The notes below the pieces were generated by a model. The model did no database searches, was not told where the DNA came from, and saw only the letters and a program-made list of their open reading frames with translations. Both the position numbers and the translations under genes were made by a program. Positions 1 through 9,979 of a stretch of 64,000 bases of DNA are shown here, one piece after another. Numbering within the stretch: position 1 is the stretch's first letter; each line of letters starts with the position of its first letter. The stretch is from Silvanigrella aquatica (GTDB taxonomy: Bacteria > Bdellovibrionota_B > Oligoflexia > Silvanigrellales > Silvanigrellaceae): assembly GCF_001907975.1 (NCBI RefSeq), contig NZ_CP017834.1, forward strand, positions 2,439,523 to 2,503,522, given 5' to 3'.

Positions 1-54
1 AACTCGCGACCCTCTGCTCCCAAGACAGATGCGCTACCACTGCGCTAACCCCCG
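1..54 (-). tRNA. tRNA-Pro (anticodon TGG), 3' part cut off by window edge
   Basis: Read on the minus strand, the sequence begins with acceptor arm CGGGGGT and D-arm GCGC...GCGC. The anticodon stem TCTGT/GCAGA encloses the loop CTTGGGA, giving anticodon TGG. The T-arm starts (GGTCGCGAGTT) and is cut by the window start, so the 3' acceptor strand cannot be checked. It is divergent from the helicase gene that follows. Confidence 0.88.
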
Positions 55-167
55 ACTCAGTGAAACGATACTTGCCACATAAAATTTTTAAGTGCAAGCT
101 CTGAGTCTGATTTTTTTGTTTTCTTTCGGTTTATTTTTTTAAAATAAATAATAACAAGGGGTTATAA

Positions 168-2504
168 GTGTCTCAGGAAGTTGTTGGAGTCCTTTCGAAG
201 GTGATTTTTGAATCGGATAGGGGTGATTTCCTTGTTGCAGAGTTTATCAATGCCCAATCAGCTAAAAGATTTAAAGCCTCTGGCAAAATCCAACTCTCTC
301 CCAAAGCCGATGCCAAGCAACGCTACCGGCTCATAGGACAATGGGAAAGCACTCCAAAATATGGAGAAACCTTCGTAACCATTTACACGGAAGCCACCAG
401 ACCCACAGAGCTTTCCGGAATCGCACCCTATTTAGCCAATAATGTGAGGGGTGTGGGAGAGGTTACAGCAAAAAAACTTGTGGAATCTTTACAAATTAAA
501 GATCTGGACTCCTTAGTGACAATCTGTCGCGATGAAAAAGAAAAAATATTTCAATTTTTTGGGGAAAAGAAACGTAAAATCGCTGAAAATGTGGTGACAT
601 CTATGGTCACCGATGAAGTTTTCCGAAATGTGATGATTTTTTTGCATGAACACAATATCCCACCTCGTTTTGCCAAGCGAATTTATGAAAAATATGGTTC
701 TGCTTCATTAACAAATTTGCTCGAGAATCCATACCGTCTCATTGCTGATTTTAGGCAAGTGGGTTTTTTACGCGCCGATGCCATTGCGCAAAAACTAGGT
801 TTGCCGAGCACATCCCCTTTTAGGCTTGAAGCGGCTTTTGTCTATGCTCTTGAAACAGCTCAAGAAGAAGGCCATTGTTGTCTTCCTCGTGATTTGCTCG
901 TGGATAAATCACGAGACCTTTTGGGCGCAAAAACAGACCCCACATTTTCTCGAGAGTTTGTATTGGAACAACTCCGTAAAATTTACAAGAAAAATCGTGA
1001 TGAAAAGAAAGAAACCTTTCTCATACGAGAATCTGCTGCTTTTCAAAAAACCACACCTGAAAATAGCGTGCCTGAAATTTTATTTTATTTACCAGAAGTT
1101 CTTCGTATGGAAGACGAAGTCGCAGGATTTATTGCGGGTCTTTTAAATAATCAATCAGCCTTAGAGCATAAAGAAAAATTGGCACAACAAGAGGTGGAAA
1201 GCGGTGAAAAAACTTTTGAAGAAATATTTCCTAATTTACCTTGGGAAAAGCTATCAGACGAACAACAACTTGCTGTTAAAATGAGTTTAAGTTCTCGATT
1301 TATGGTGTTAACCGGAGGGCCTGGCTGTGGCAAAACCTTCGTTCTAAAAGCAATCTATGGCATTCAACGAGCTTTGAACAGGCGTGTGGCGCTTTGTGCC
1401 CCGACAGGTTTAGCTGCAAAAAGAATGAGTGCATCCATTGGTGAACTAGCGAGTACTTTGCACAAACTTCTTGGCCTAGGTAAAAGGCCGCAAGAAGAAA
1501 CGCAAAATGTGATTGAAGAACTGGAAGGAAGCACAACAGCCCTAGAAAATGTCAACGTGGTCATTGTTGATGAAAGTTCCATGCTAAGTCTCGATCTATT
1601 GCACTCCCTACTGTCTGCATTGGGTGCCCATAGAAGACTGATATTGGTTGGAGATGTGGATCAATTGCCAAGCGTAGGAGCGGGTAATTGTCTACGCGAT
1701 ATTATCAATTCAGGAAAAGTTCCAATTGCGCGTTTGACAAAAATATTTAGACAAAGCTCGGAAAGTCCCATCCCGCTTGCGGCGCGTGATATTATTTCTG
1801 GAATAAAACCGGAATATAGTTACGTTAGCAGAATATCTTCTTTTCCTAGAGCAGAACCATTTGCATTTATTCCTTGCTCACAACAAACATTTTATGAAGT
1901 TTTATTACCTTTTTTATGTCAAACAGTAGCAAATATTTATAACCTCGATCCTATTAAAAATTCACAAATATTAGTTCCTATGCGCAGAACGGAAGTCGGT
2001 CAAGAAAACATTAATAAAATAATGCAAAATCATTTAAATCCTGCTTCACCCGATAAAAATGAATGCTCATTACCTTTTGGTGGAATATTAAGAGAAGGTG
2101 ACAAAGTCATTCAAACAAAAAATAATTATGAACTTGATGTTTATAATGGTGATTTAGGTTATTGCAAGAGTATCACTAAAACAAAAGAGAAATTAGAAGT
2201 TATTATTGAATTTAGTGATCGCATTGTTACTTATGAAGATGATGAAGTTGATGATCTGCAACTTTGTTATGCCATGACAGTACATAAGTCCCAAGGCTCT
2301 GAATTTCCGCTATGTATTATCCCTATGTTTGGCGTCTATTATACAATGCTTGATAGAAATTTACTTTATACCGCAATAACGAGAGCTAGTAAATTTGTAA
2401 TTTTATTTGGTGAAGATTGGGCTATTAAAAAGGCTATTGGAAGTCAAAATACAATTAAAAGGTTTACATTTTTAGATATTTTATTAAAGGAGTTTATAAA
2501 TTAA
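168..2504 (+). CDS. recD2: RecD2-type ATP-dependent DNA helicase (SF1B)
   Basis: This 778-residue protein matches the RecD2/TraA-like family: an N-terminal beta-rich region, helix-hairpin-helix-like segments (about residues 85-210), then two RecA-like helicase domains. The Walker A motif GGPGCGKT lies at about residues 382-389, the Walker B-type DESSM at about 467, and the C-terminal motif with VHKSQGSEFP at about 704. RecD2 enzymes are 5'-3' helicases working outside RecBCD; no recB or recC is nearby. The start is GTG, preceded by AAGGGG at a suitable distance. It is a single gene, divergent from tRNA-Pro. The family call is firm; the exact repair role is inferred. Confidence 0.93.
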   Translation: MSQEVVGVLSKVIFESDRGDFLVAEFINAQSAKRFKASGKIQLSPKADAKQRYRLIGQWESTPKYGETFVTIYTEATRPTELSGIAPYLANNVRGVGEVTAKKLVESLQIKDLDSLVTICRDEKEKIFQFFGEKKRKIAENVVTSMVTDEVFRNVMIFLHEHNIPPRFAKRIYEKYGSASLTNLLENPYRLIADFRQVGFLRADAIAQKLGLPSTSPFRLEAAFVYALETAQEEGHCCLPRDLLVDKSRDLLGAKTDPTFSREFVLEQLRKIYKKNRDEKKETFLIRESAAFQKTTPENSVPEILFYLPEVLRMEDEVAGFIAGLLNNQSALEHKEKLAQQEVESGEKTFEEIFPNLPWEKLSDEQQLAVKMSLSSRFMVLTGGPGCGKTFVLKAIYGIQRALNRRVALCAPTGLAAKRMSASIGELASTLHKLLGLGKRPQEETQNVIEELEGSTTALENVNVVIVDESSMLSLDLLHSLLSALGAHRRLILVGDVDQLPSVGAGNCLRDIINSGKVPIARLTKIFRQSSESPIPLAARDIISGIKPEYSYVSRISSFPRAEPFAFIPCSQQTFYEVLLPFLCQTVANIYNLDPIKNSQILVPMRRTEVGQENINKIMQNHLNPASPDKNECSLPFGGILREGDKVIQTKNNYELDVYNGDLGYCKSITKTKEKLEVIIEFSDRIVTYEDDEVDDLQLCYAMTVHKSQGSEFPLCIIPMFGVYYTMLDRNLLYTAITRASKFVILFGEDWAIKKAIGSQNTIKRFTFLDILLKEFIN

Positions 2505-2668
2505 ATCTCATCTAAAATATTTCTTTATTCTCCATGAGTTAATTTTTTCATCTAGACTCGTCAATTTCACCGTCTAAAAAGCAGCATTGAACTACTCTAC
2601 ATGTTACGTTATTCTCTTCTACGAATAACTGTCAAATGCAATAAGTAAATTATTAGAGTAACAAAACT

Positions 2669-5600
2669 ATGTGGATTATAGAACTTGCCTTACGAAGACC
2701 CTATACCATAGCTGTCAGTGTTATTTTAATTTTTTTACTTGGTTTAATTACTTTACAAAGAATGATTATTGATATTTTTCCAACCATTGATATTCCTGTT
2801 GTCAATGTTCTTTGGAACTACCCTGGATTAACACCAAATGACGTAGAAAGACGCGTTATTTTTTTAGCGGAACGCGCTTTTACAACAACAGTCAATGGCA
2901 TATCAAGACTCGAATCAACATCAATTCAAGGTTTAGGAATACAACGAATTTACTTTGAGGATGGCACAGATATCGGATCTGCTATCGCACAAATATCTGC
3001 CGTTTCAAATACGGCATTACGCTCTATGCCACCAGGTATGACATCTCCTGTTATCTTAAAATTTAATGCCTCAAATGTACCTGTTTCACAGCTCACGCTT
3101 TTTAGCGATAGCTTAAAAGAAGAACAAATATTCGATTATGGGTTAAATTTTTTAAGAGTGCAATTGTATACCTTACCAGGTATTGCCATCCCAGCACCTT
3201 ATGGTGGTAAACAAAGACAAATTAGCATAGATCTCAATCCCTTTTTATTAGAATCCAAAGGACTCTCACCGCAAAATATAGTCGAAGCCTTACTTGCCTC
3301 AAATATCATTGCCCCTGCAGGCAATGCGCGCATTAATAATTACGAATACAGTATTTTGATGAATTCAAGTCCCGATATTTTGAGTGAATTTAATAAAATT
3401 CCCATTCGTGTATCCAATGGTGCTGCTTTAACCATGAAGGATATTGGCACAGTAAGTGACTCTTTTGCAGATCAAACAAACATTGTCCACGTCAATGGAA
3501 AAAGAGCATCTTATTTAAATATTTTAAAAAAAGCAGGAGCATCCACATTAGATGTGATCAATAATGTGAAAAAGAAAATTCCAGATTTACAATTAATCGC
3601 ACCAAAAGATCTTAATATGAGATTAGACTTTGATCAGTCTGTCTTTGTTAATGCTGCCATTATGAATGTTTTAACAGAAGCTCTTATTTCATCAGGACTT
3701 GTTTCGTTAATTATTTTGATTTTTTTAGGAAGTTGGAGAAGTGTGATCATTGTATGCACTTCTATTCCTACTGCTATTTTCGCGGCAATAATTGTTTTAT
3801 TTATCACAGGTAATACAATAAATATTATGACTCTGGGAGGGTTATCTCTAGCCATTGGCATGCTCGTTGACGATGCTACTGTAGCTATAGAAAATATTCA
3901 TCGCATCAGAGCATTAGGAAAACCATTAACTATTTCTATTTTAGAAGGTTCAAGTCAAATAGCCCTCCCCGCCCTCATGGCAACGCTTGTCATTTGCATT
4001 GTATTTTTTCCTGTTGTTTTATTAACTGGTCCTTCTCGTTTTTTATTTATTCCCTTAGCCCTATCCGTTGTTTCATCAATGCTTGCTTCATATGTTCTCT
4101 CACGAACACTTGTTCCTTTATTATCACAGATGTTACTTAAAACGGAAGATCCCCATCATGATGAAAGAAGTTATTTCAATAATCTCTTTAAAAAATTTCA
4201 AGATAATTATGGAAAATTTTTAACTTTATGCTTGAAAAATAGAAGTTTTATTTTATGGATTTGCCTTGCTTTTTTAATAATAACGAGCTGGATTCCTTTC
4301 ATTATAGGTACAGATTTTTTTCCAAATACAGATGCGGGAATTATGAAATTGCATTTCCGCGCTAAAGCCGGGACTCGCTTAGAAGCAACAGAAAAACAAG
4401 TGTATATTATTGAAAATAAAATTCAACAAATAGTACCTAAAGAAGAACTTCTTACAATAAACTCTTTAATTGGAGTACCAATATATTTTAATCTTGCTTT
4501 TGTCCAAACTGACAATATTGGACCTATGGACGCAGAAATTTCTATTGCATTAAAAGAAAATCATAAACCATCAATTGAATACATGAAAGAAATTAGAAAA
4601 TATATTGCAACAAATTTTCCTGAATCAAGCTCATTTTTTCAACCAGCCGATATTATTAATCAGGTTCTTAATTTTGGACTCAGTGCTCCTATTAACATTC
4701 AATTTGAATATTCCGATGTTTACAAATCCTATGATTTTGCAAAAATATTAATTCAAAAGTTAAAATCTGTTCCAGGAATTGAGGATATAGCATTAAAACA
4801 AATTTTCAATTACCCCGCTCTCTTTGTTAATGTCGATCGCATTAAAGCGGCGCAACTTGGGATAAACCAAAGAGACATTTCCAATAGCATGCTTGTTTCT
4901 TTATCTTCTAGTTCACTGGTTGCACCTTCCTTTTTCTTAAATCCTTTAAATAATGTGAATTATAATGTTGTTGTAAAAACACCTTTAGATAAACTCTCTC
5001 GAGTTACAGAAATATTAAATACACCCATAACAGGATCGGGCGGAATTTTAGATAGTAACTTAACGTCAACATTTCTTAATCAACCAAATTCAAATGCGAA
5101 TAAAATAAAAACAGTACCATTAGGTAATTTAAGTACTGTCACAACAACAGAAACATTAGATGCGGCATCTCATTTAAATGTACAAAGAGTTGTTGATATA
5201 TTAGCAACACCCGAAGGAAGAGATTTGGGATCAGTCATCAAGGAAATCGAAAAACAAATAAAGAGTTTGGGTGAGCTTCCTAAAGGTATGAAAGTAACAA
5301 TAAATGGCCAAGGACGAGTTATGAAGGATGCCTTTTCAAAACTCTCTGTAGGATTGGTTCTAGCCATAGCATTGGTATATTTACTTATGGTCGTCTTATT
5401 TCAGTCATGGCTTGATCCTTTTATTGTTATGATTGCCGTGCCAGGCGCCTTATGTGGAATTCTATGGATGCTTTTCATCACAGGAACGACAATAAATGTA
5501 GAATCTTTTATGGGCGCTACTATGGCTGTAGGCATCGCATCTTCCAACGCAATTTTACTTGTAAGTTATGCAAATGATGTCCGCGTTGAAAAAGGTCTTT

Positions 5601-5875
5601 CAGCATTAGCGGGCGCCTTAGAGGCTGCAAAAACAAGAATAAGACCTGTGCTTATGACAGCTATTGCCATGATCATTGGCATGTTACCTTCCGCTTTGGC
5701 ACTTGGTGAAGGCGGCGAACAAACAGCACCCTTAGGAAGAGCGGTCATAGGAGGTCTCCTCATGGCAACAATTGTTACGTTAGTCATAGTCCCAATCATA
5801 TACTCATTATTAAGAACGAAATTACCACAAAAATATCTACTAGATGAACGTTTGAGAAAGGATAAAGAAGGATAA
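2669..5875 (+). CDS. RND efflux permease (AcrB/MexF-like inner-membrane pump)
   Basis: The 1068-residue protein has the RND layout: a first membrane helix at the N-terminus, two large periplasmic loops and two blocks of membrane helices (about 335-480 and 880-1050). The TM4 proton-relay pair is present in GMLVDDATVAIEN at about residue 400. As known for the family, it should drive proton-coupled export in a trimer together with an adaptor and a TolC channel, and both follow directly. The gene starts the operon; the adaptor start codon overlaps its stop by one base. The ribosome site is weak (AGAGTAAC). The substrate cannot be told; no regulator gene is adjacent. Confidence 0.93.
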   Translation: MWIIELALRRPYTIAVSVILIFLLGLITLQRMIIDIFPTIDIPVVNVLWNYPGLTPNDVERRVIFLAERAFTTTVNGISRLESTSIQGLGIQRIYFEDGTDIGSAIAQISAVSNTALRSMPPGMTSPVILKFNASNVPVSQLTLFSDSLKEEQIFDYGLNFLRVQLYTLPGIAIPAPYGGKQRQISIDLNPFLLESKGLSPQNIVEALLASNIIAPAGNARINNYEYSILMNSSPDILSEFNKIPIRVSNGAALTMKDIGTVSDSFADQTNIVHVNGKRASYLNILKKAGASTLDVINNVKKKIPDLQLIAPKDLNMRLDFDQSVFVNAAIMNVLTEALISSGLVSLIILIFLGSWRSVIIVCTSIPTAIFAAIIVLFITGNTINIMTLGGLSLAIGMLVDDATVAIENIHRIRALGKPLTISILEGSSQIALPALMATLVICIVFFPVVLLTGPSRFLFIPLALSVVSSMLASYVLSRTLVPLLSQMLLKTEDPHHDERSYFNNLFKKFQDNYGKFLTLCLKNRSFILWICLAFLIITSWIPFIIGTDFFPNTDAGIMKLHFRAKAGTRLEATEKQVYIIENKIQQIVPKEELLTINSLIGVPIYFNLAFVQTDNIGPMDAEISIALKENHKPSIEYMKEIRKYIATNFPESSSFFQPADIINQVLNFGLSAPINIQFEYSDVYKSYDFAKILIQKLKSVPGIEDIALKQIFNYPALFVNVDRIKAAQLGINQRDISNSMLVSLSSSSLVAPSFFLNPLNNVNYNVVVKTPLDKLSRVTEILNTPITGSGGILDSNLTSTFLNQPNSNANKIKTVPLGNLSTVTTTETLDAASHLNVQRVVDILATPEGRDLGSVIKEIEKQIKSLGELPKGMKVTINGQGRVMKDAFSKLSVGLVLAIALVYLLMVVLFQSWLDPFIVMIAVPGALCGILWMLFITGTTINVESFMGATMAVGIASSNAILLVSYANDVRVEKGLSALAGALEAAKTRIRPVLMTAIAMIIGMLPSALALGEGGEQTAPLGRAVIGGLLMATIVTLVIVPIIYSLLRTKLPQKYLLDERLRKDKEG

Positions 5876-6987
5876 TGCCACTCTTCAATGCTCAAACTAA
5901 AATTAAAATAGTTTTTTTATCAATAATATTATTTTTTTTAATAATATTTATTGCAATTCTAGTTAATAAAAATTTATCTCTTAGAACATCTGAAGTCTCT
6001 AAAAAAGAAGAAATTGATAAGGGAATTCGAGTTAAAACCACAAAAATATCATTTTCTCCTGCTGAAAGAGAACTATATTTAAACGGAGAAACACGCCCCT
6101 ATCAATCCGTTACGTTATACGCTAAGGTCAGTGGCTATCTGAAGAAAATTAATGTAGATAAAGGTGACATTGTAAAGCAAGGCCAGGTCATCGCCATTAT
6201 AGAATCACCTGAAACAGATGAAGCCTATTTAGCAGCTTACGCAAACTACAAGAATAAAAGTTCTATTGCAAAAAGAACAATACAGCTTGAAAAAGAAGAT
6301 TTAGTTTCAAAACAAGAATCGGAACAGGCTGTTTCCGATGCAAAAATTGCGGAATCGCAATTCCATGCTCAAAAAGTAATAAAAGGGTATGAAACAATAC
6401 GAGCTCCCTTTCCGGGCACAATTACAGCTCGATTTGCCGATCAAGGTGCTTTAGTACAAAACGCAGAGAATTCACAAAGCAGCGCGCTCCCAATTGTTAC
6501 CTTATCTGAAGTCAATAAACTCCGCGTTGATGTCTATATTGATCAACATGAAGCTCCCTATATTCAAAAAGATGATCCTATTCTAATCGAATTTAATGGA
6601 GTACAAAAAAAGAAAATCTTAGGTCATATTGATAGACTCTCAAATCAATTAGATACTAAAACAAAAATGATGCTCGTTGAAATTGATATTCCAAATGCAG
6701 ATGGTGCATTAGTTGCAGGAAGTTTTGTACATGTAACAATTAAAATTAAAACTCCGGTTACCATGACACTCCCCGTTGAAGCATTAATTCTCCAAAAAGA
6801 TAAATCTTTTGTTGGCGTGATATCACGTGAACAAAAGATTATTTACCGGCCTATTACAATTGAAAATAACGATGGGAAAATGATTTCAATAAATGGAGAT
6901 TTAAAAGAAGACGAAGTCATTGCCTTAAATATTGGTTCAGACATTCCTGAAGGAAGCAAAGTTCAGCCTATATTAGACAAAAAGTGA
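5875..6987 (+). CDS. RND periplasmic adaptor (HlyD/membrane fusion family)
   Basis: The protein (370 residues) has one N-terminal membrane anchor (about residues 10-30). A lipoyl half-motif follows with VSGYLKKINVDKGDIVKQGQVIAIIESPE, then a short coiled-coil hairpin (about 120-165), the second lipoyl half (IRAPFPGTITARFADQGALV) and beta-barrel and proximal domains. Such adaptors connect the RND permease to the outer-membrane channel. It is translationally coupled to the permease upstream (TAATG overlap) and six bases from the TolC gene. The alpha-hairpin is short compared with AcrA, as in many MFP proteins paired with heavy-metal or unknown pumps. Confidence 0.92.
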   Translation: MPLFNAQTKIKIVFLSIILFFLIIFIAILVNKNLSLRTSEVSKKEEIDKGIRVKTTKISFSPAERELYLNGETRPYQSVTLYAKVSGYLKKINVDKGDIVKQGQVIAIIESPETDEAYLAAYANYKNKSSIAKRTIQLEKEDLVSKQESEQAVSDAKIAESQFHAQKVIKGYETIRAPFPGTITARFADQGALVQNAENSQSSALPIVTLSEVNKLRVDVYIDQHEAPYIQKDDPILIEFNGVQKKKILGHIDRLSNQLDTKTKMMLVEIDIPNADGALVAGSFVHVTIKIKTPVTMTLPVEALILQKDKSFVGVISREQKIIYRPITIENNDGKMISINGDLKEDEVIALNIGSDIPEGSKVQPILDKK

Positions 6988-6993
6988 GAGTGT

Positions 6994-8409
6994 GTGAATA
7001 AAAATTCTATTATAAGAAAATTAATAAATTTCACATTTTATTTTATGATGATACAAAATAATGTTTATTGTATAGAATTAACAGGTATTGATTTAGATAA
7101 AGACAAATCTAATTATAATCTTGACTTAAATTATTGTATTAAATTAGCAACTAAAAATGCAATTGATATTTTAAAGCAAAAGAGCAGCGTTGAGCTCAAT
7201 GGGGCAGAAGTTTTAAAAAGTTATGCCAGTTTTTTGCCAAATTTAACTTCACAAGCAAGTTATAATTATACAACGGGAACTCTATATACAACAACGGCAA
7301 CACCGGCATTTATTACAGGAGATGGCACTTTTTCAGCAATTACCATTTCCAGTGACTTTAATATCTTTAATGGATTTTCAGATTATGCAAGTTTAAATTC
7401 CTATTTACTTAAAAAAGATTCTTCCGAATTAACTCTTACAAGAGTAAAACAAAAAATTTCTTTAGATATAGCGCAAAGCTTCTTGCAAGTGATTTTAGAT
7501 AATAAAATGATTGAAATTGCAAAACAAAATTTTGAAGAATCACAAGCAAGAGAAAAATTATTAGAAGCACAAAGTCGTGTGGGTTCCAAAAGTATTTCGG
7601 ATTATTATTTGCAACAGGCTCAGACAAGTTCAGCTGATTCCTTTTTACAAACATCAGAAAATAAATTACGCAATGATGAATTGATTTTATTACAAAAATT
7701 AAGACTTGACATCAAAAAAAATTATAAATTTATTGAAATAAACCTAAATAATTTACAAGAAGATAAAAATTTTGAAAATGAAAGTCAACTTATAAAAGTT
7801 GCATTGAATAAAAGAATAGATTTAAAATCTATCAATAAATTAAAAAAATCTGCAGAATATGATGTACAGAATACTCAATCAGGATATTTACCAAAACTTG
7901 ACTTTGTAGTAAGTACCACTTCAACAAGTTCCTACTTAAACACACAAACCGTTAACGGAATTAATGTTGTTCCCCCTTCACAAAGCCCTATAACTGATCA
8001 ATTATCAAATCAAGTTAAATATTATATTGGAATAAATTTTACCTGGAATATTTTTGATCGCCTAGTTACCTATGCAAATGAAAGTCAATCTCGCACAATG
8101 GCTTATCAAATAAAATTAGATGAAGAAAATTTATACAATCAAATTATCGTTGATGCGAGAACAGCATTTGGCAACTATAAACTCGCCTTACAAAATCTTG
8201 ATTCCTCCTATAAAGGTTTATTTGCATCCGAAAAAGCATACCAAGTCATGTCAGGTCGCTATAAAGTAGGATCGGCAAGTTTTGTCGATTTGAGTACAGC
8301 ACAATCCACTCTTGTCCAAGCGCAGTCGACACGCGCACAGGCTCTCATCAATTTTAAGTTGCAAAATTGGAATGTTAAATATGCAACAGGTGAGCTCGAA
8401 GTACTTTGA
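6994..8409 (+). CDS. TolC-family outer-membrane efflux channel
   Basis: The 471-residue protein starts with a hydrophobic export signal (about residues 7-26, ending NNVYC) and then shows two repeats of the outer-membrane efflux protein fold with long helices. It is rich in Gln, Ser and Asn, with the typical terminal segment on residues such as VGSASFVDLSTAQSTLVQAQ. The start is GTG, six bases after the adaptor stop. It completes a permease-adaptor-channel operon of about 5.7 kb. There is no lipobox cysteine of the OprM type in a convincing place, unlike the second channel gene of this window. Confidence 0.9.
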   Translation: MNKNSIIRKLINFTFYFMMIQNNVYCIELTGIDLDKDKSNYNLDLNYCIKLATKNAIDILKQKSSVELNGAEVLKSYASFLPNLTSQASYNYTTGTLYTTTATPAFITGDGTFSAITISSDFNIFNGFSDYASLNSYLLKKDSSELTLTRVKQKISLDIAQSFLQVILDNKMIEIAKQNFEESQAREKLLEAQSRVGSKSISDYYLQQAQTSSADSFLQTSENKLRNDELILLQKLRLDIKKNYKFIEINLNNLQEDKNFENESQLIKVALNKRIDLKSINKLKKSAEYDVQNTQSGYLPKLDFVVSTTSTSSYLNTQTVNGINVVPPSQSPITDQLSNQVKYYIGINFTWNIFDRLVTYANESQSRTMAYQIKLDEENLYNQIIVDARTAFGNYKLALQNLDSSYKGLFASEKAYQVMSGRYKVGSASFVDLSTAQSTLVQAQSTRAQALINFKLQNWNVKYATGELEVL

Positions 8410-8550
8410 ATAAAATAAGTATTATAATTTTTTATAAATTTTTATTATTATTTAAAAAATAAAATATATTTTATTGCAATCAAGCAGAACTAATGATAAT
8501 TATTTTTTCTAATTATATATTACTTTAAATTCCATGCAAAGGGGTTTGCT

Positions 8551-9027
8551 ATGACTAAAATAAAATTTATTAAAATTATTTCGTCCTGCATTTTTACGAT
8601 CATTTCATTGAACTCAAATGCAAGTTGTCCTGAAGTAACTCAATTGAGATATGCAAATGACAATTCTATTTATGCGCAATCAAATAAAGGCACATGGAGA
8701 CAGCTTATAAATACCGAAACAGTAAACTCGAATCAAATTCAATTAGATCGTTTATTTGTTTTTTATATTTTAGGGAACGGCTATAATTCAATAATTAATT
8801 ACAGTGCAAATATACATAATATTTATTGTGGATATAAAGATTTAAACAAGAATTATATTATCCTTAAATCACCAGAAAATCAACGCTACCGAATTTCAAT
8901 GCATCAAGACCACTCAACTCAGGATTTTTGGAAACAGAGTAAGGAAAATGAATTTGTATGTTTAAAAGACGTCAGAAGATCAAATTACCAAACACTCTCT
9001 AATCAATGTGAATTTATGGCGAATTAA
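8551..9027 (+). CDS. Small secreted protein of unknown function
   Basis: I do not recognise this 158-residue protein with certainty. It has a clear signal peptide (about residues 1-24, cleavage after SNA before SCPEV). The mature part is small, with several cysteines (residues in SCPEV, IYCGYKD, FVCLKD, NQCEF) suited to disulfide bonds in the periplasm or outside. The start CPxxxxLRYxxxxxxYAxxxxGTW resembles the DUF3757 type of small secreted protein, but this is only a visual likeness. The ribosome site AAAGGGG is good. The gene is convergent with the hydrolase and only one base separates them. A weak Fur-box-like match lies upstream at 8489-8507. Confidence 0.7.
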   Translation: MTKIKFIKIISSCIFTIISLNSNASCPEVTQLRYANDNSIYAQSNKGTWRQLINTETVNSNQIQLDRLFVFYILGNGYNSIINYSANIHNIYCGYKDLNKNYIILKSPENQRYRISMHQDHSTQDFWKQSKENEFVCLKDVRRSNYQTLSNQCEFMAN

Positions 9028-9028
9028 T

Positions 9029-9844
9029 TTATTTACTTTTGCTAAAAAAACTATAAATAATATCTTCGACATGCTTAGGATGTTCCCAAAAACAAGAATG
9101 CCCTGTGTCATTAAAAAAGATACTAACATCATTAAAATACTCTCGAATATAGCTCTTGTGAAAACCAGGATCATTTTCACCAATAAGTAACTTAATTTTA
9201 TCTTTATTTTTTTCTACACATTCTTTTGGACTAACTCCCTCGAAATTCATGATCGAATTCATAACATATTCACGCATAATCCCACTTGAACGAAGGACAG
9301 AATTTAATATTTTTTGAATATGAATTTTGGAATGGTCACAACTTTCTTGAATTCCACCAAAATCCAAATAGAATTGAGCTTCTTCAACAGTATAATTTTT
9401 TTTAAATAATAAATGAGTTGATTCATTAAAAATATATACATTTTCAAAATTATTTTCTTTATATGAAACAGGAGGATATCCATCTAGTATGATTTTTTGA
9501 ACCCCTGAAAAATTTTCTAATAACTGTAAAGCTACGGCACCCCCCAATGACCATCCATAAATAAATAATTTTTTTATATCTAAAAAATTTAATAGCTCAA
9601 TCAGCGAATCGGCAAAACCAGGAATAGAATACGCAATATGAGGATCAATTGCGTCATCGCTCTTACCATGGCCAAGGAAATCAATAGTAATAATGCGAAA
9701 GTCATTTTTTAAAGTTTCAATTTGTCTATAAAAAACATCTTTAGATAAAGAAAGACCATGAATAAAAAGAATTGTTACTTTATTGCTTTTATTATCACAG
9801 TATGATATTTTTCCGTAACGTGATTGGTAATCAATATTATGCAT
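9029..9844 (-). CDS. Alpha/beta-fold hydrolase
   Basis: The 271-residue protein has the alpha/beta hydrolase fold. The oxyanion region is FIHGLSLS at about residue 27. The nucleophile elbow GWSLGG lies at about residues 96-101 with Ser98, the acid is probably Asp in LLIGENDPG, and the catalytic His is in FFNDTGHSCFWEHP near the C-terminus. No signal peptide is seen, so a cytoplasmic enzyme is expected. The substrate is not predictable; lipase/esterase-like or proline iminopeptidase-like members share these motifs. It is divergent from the methyltransferase at 9980, so the AT-rich 135-base gap between them must carry both promoters. Confidence 0.85.
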   Translation of the reverse strand: MHNIDYQSRYGKISYCDNKSNKVTILFIHGLSLSKDVFYRQIETLKNDFRIITIDFLGHGKSDDAIDPHIAYSIPGFADSLIELLNFLDIKKLFIYGWSLGGAVALQLLENFSGVQKIILDGYPPVSYKENNFENVYIFNESTHLLFKKNYTVEEAQFYLDFGGIQESCDHSKIHIQKILNSVLRSSGIMREYVMNSIMNFEGVSPKECVEKNKDKIKLLIGENDPGFHKSYIREYFNDVSIFFNDTGHSCFWEHPKHVEDIIYSFFSKSK

Positions 9845-9979
9845 AAAATTATTTTCTCTAATATTATTGTTTTTTTTGCAAAAATTAATTCTAATTGCAG
9901 AAAAAAAAGTTTAATAAATATTTAAATAACTTTTTACTTATTTATCAAAAAAAATAAATTTAGTCAAATGGAGTCAAGA

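Noticed and set aside
8458-8475. 18-base perfect palindrome AATAAAATA/TATTTTATT after the first TolC gene
   Set aside because: It is made only of A and T with no T-run context of a terminator; expected by chance in such DNA.
8489-8507. Fur box before the small secreted protein gene
   Set aside because: Only about 14 of 19 bases match in AT-rich DNA; such matches occur by chance. Kept as a remark only.
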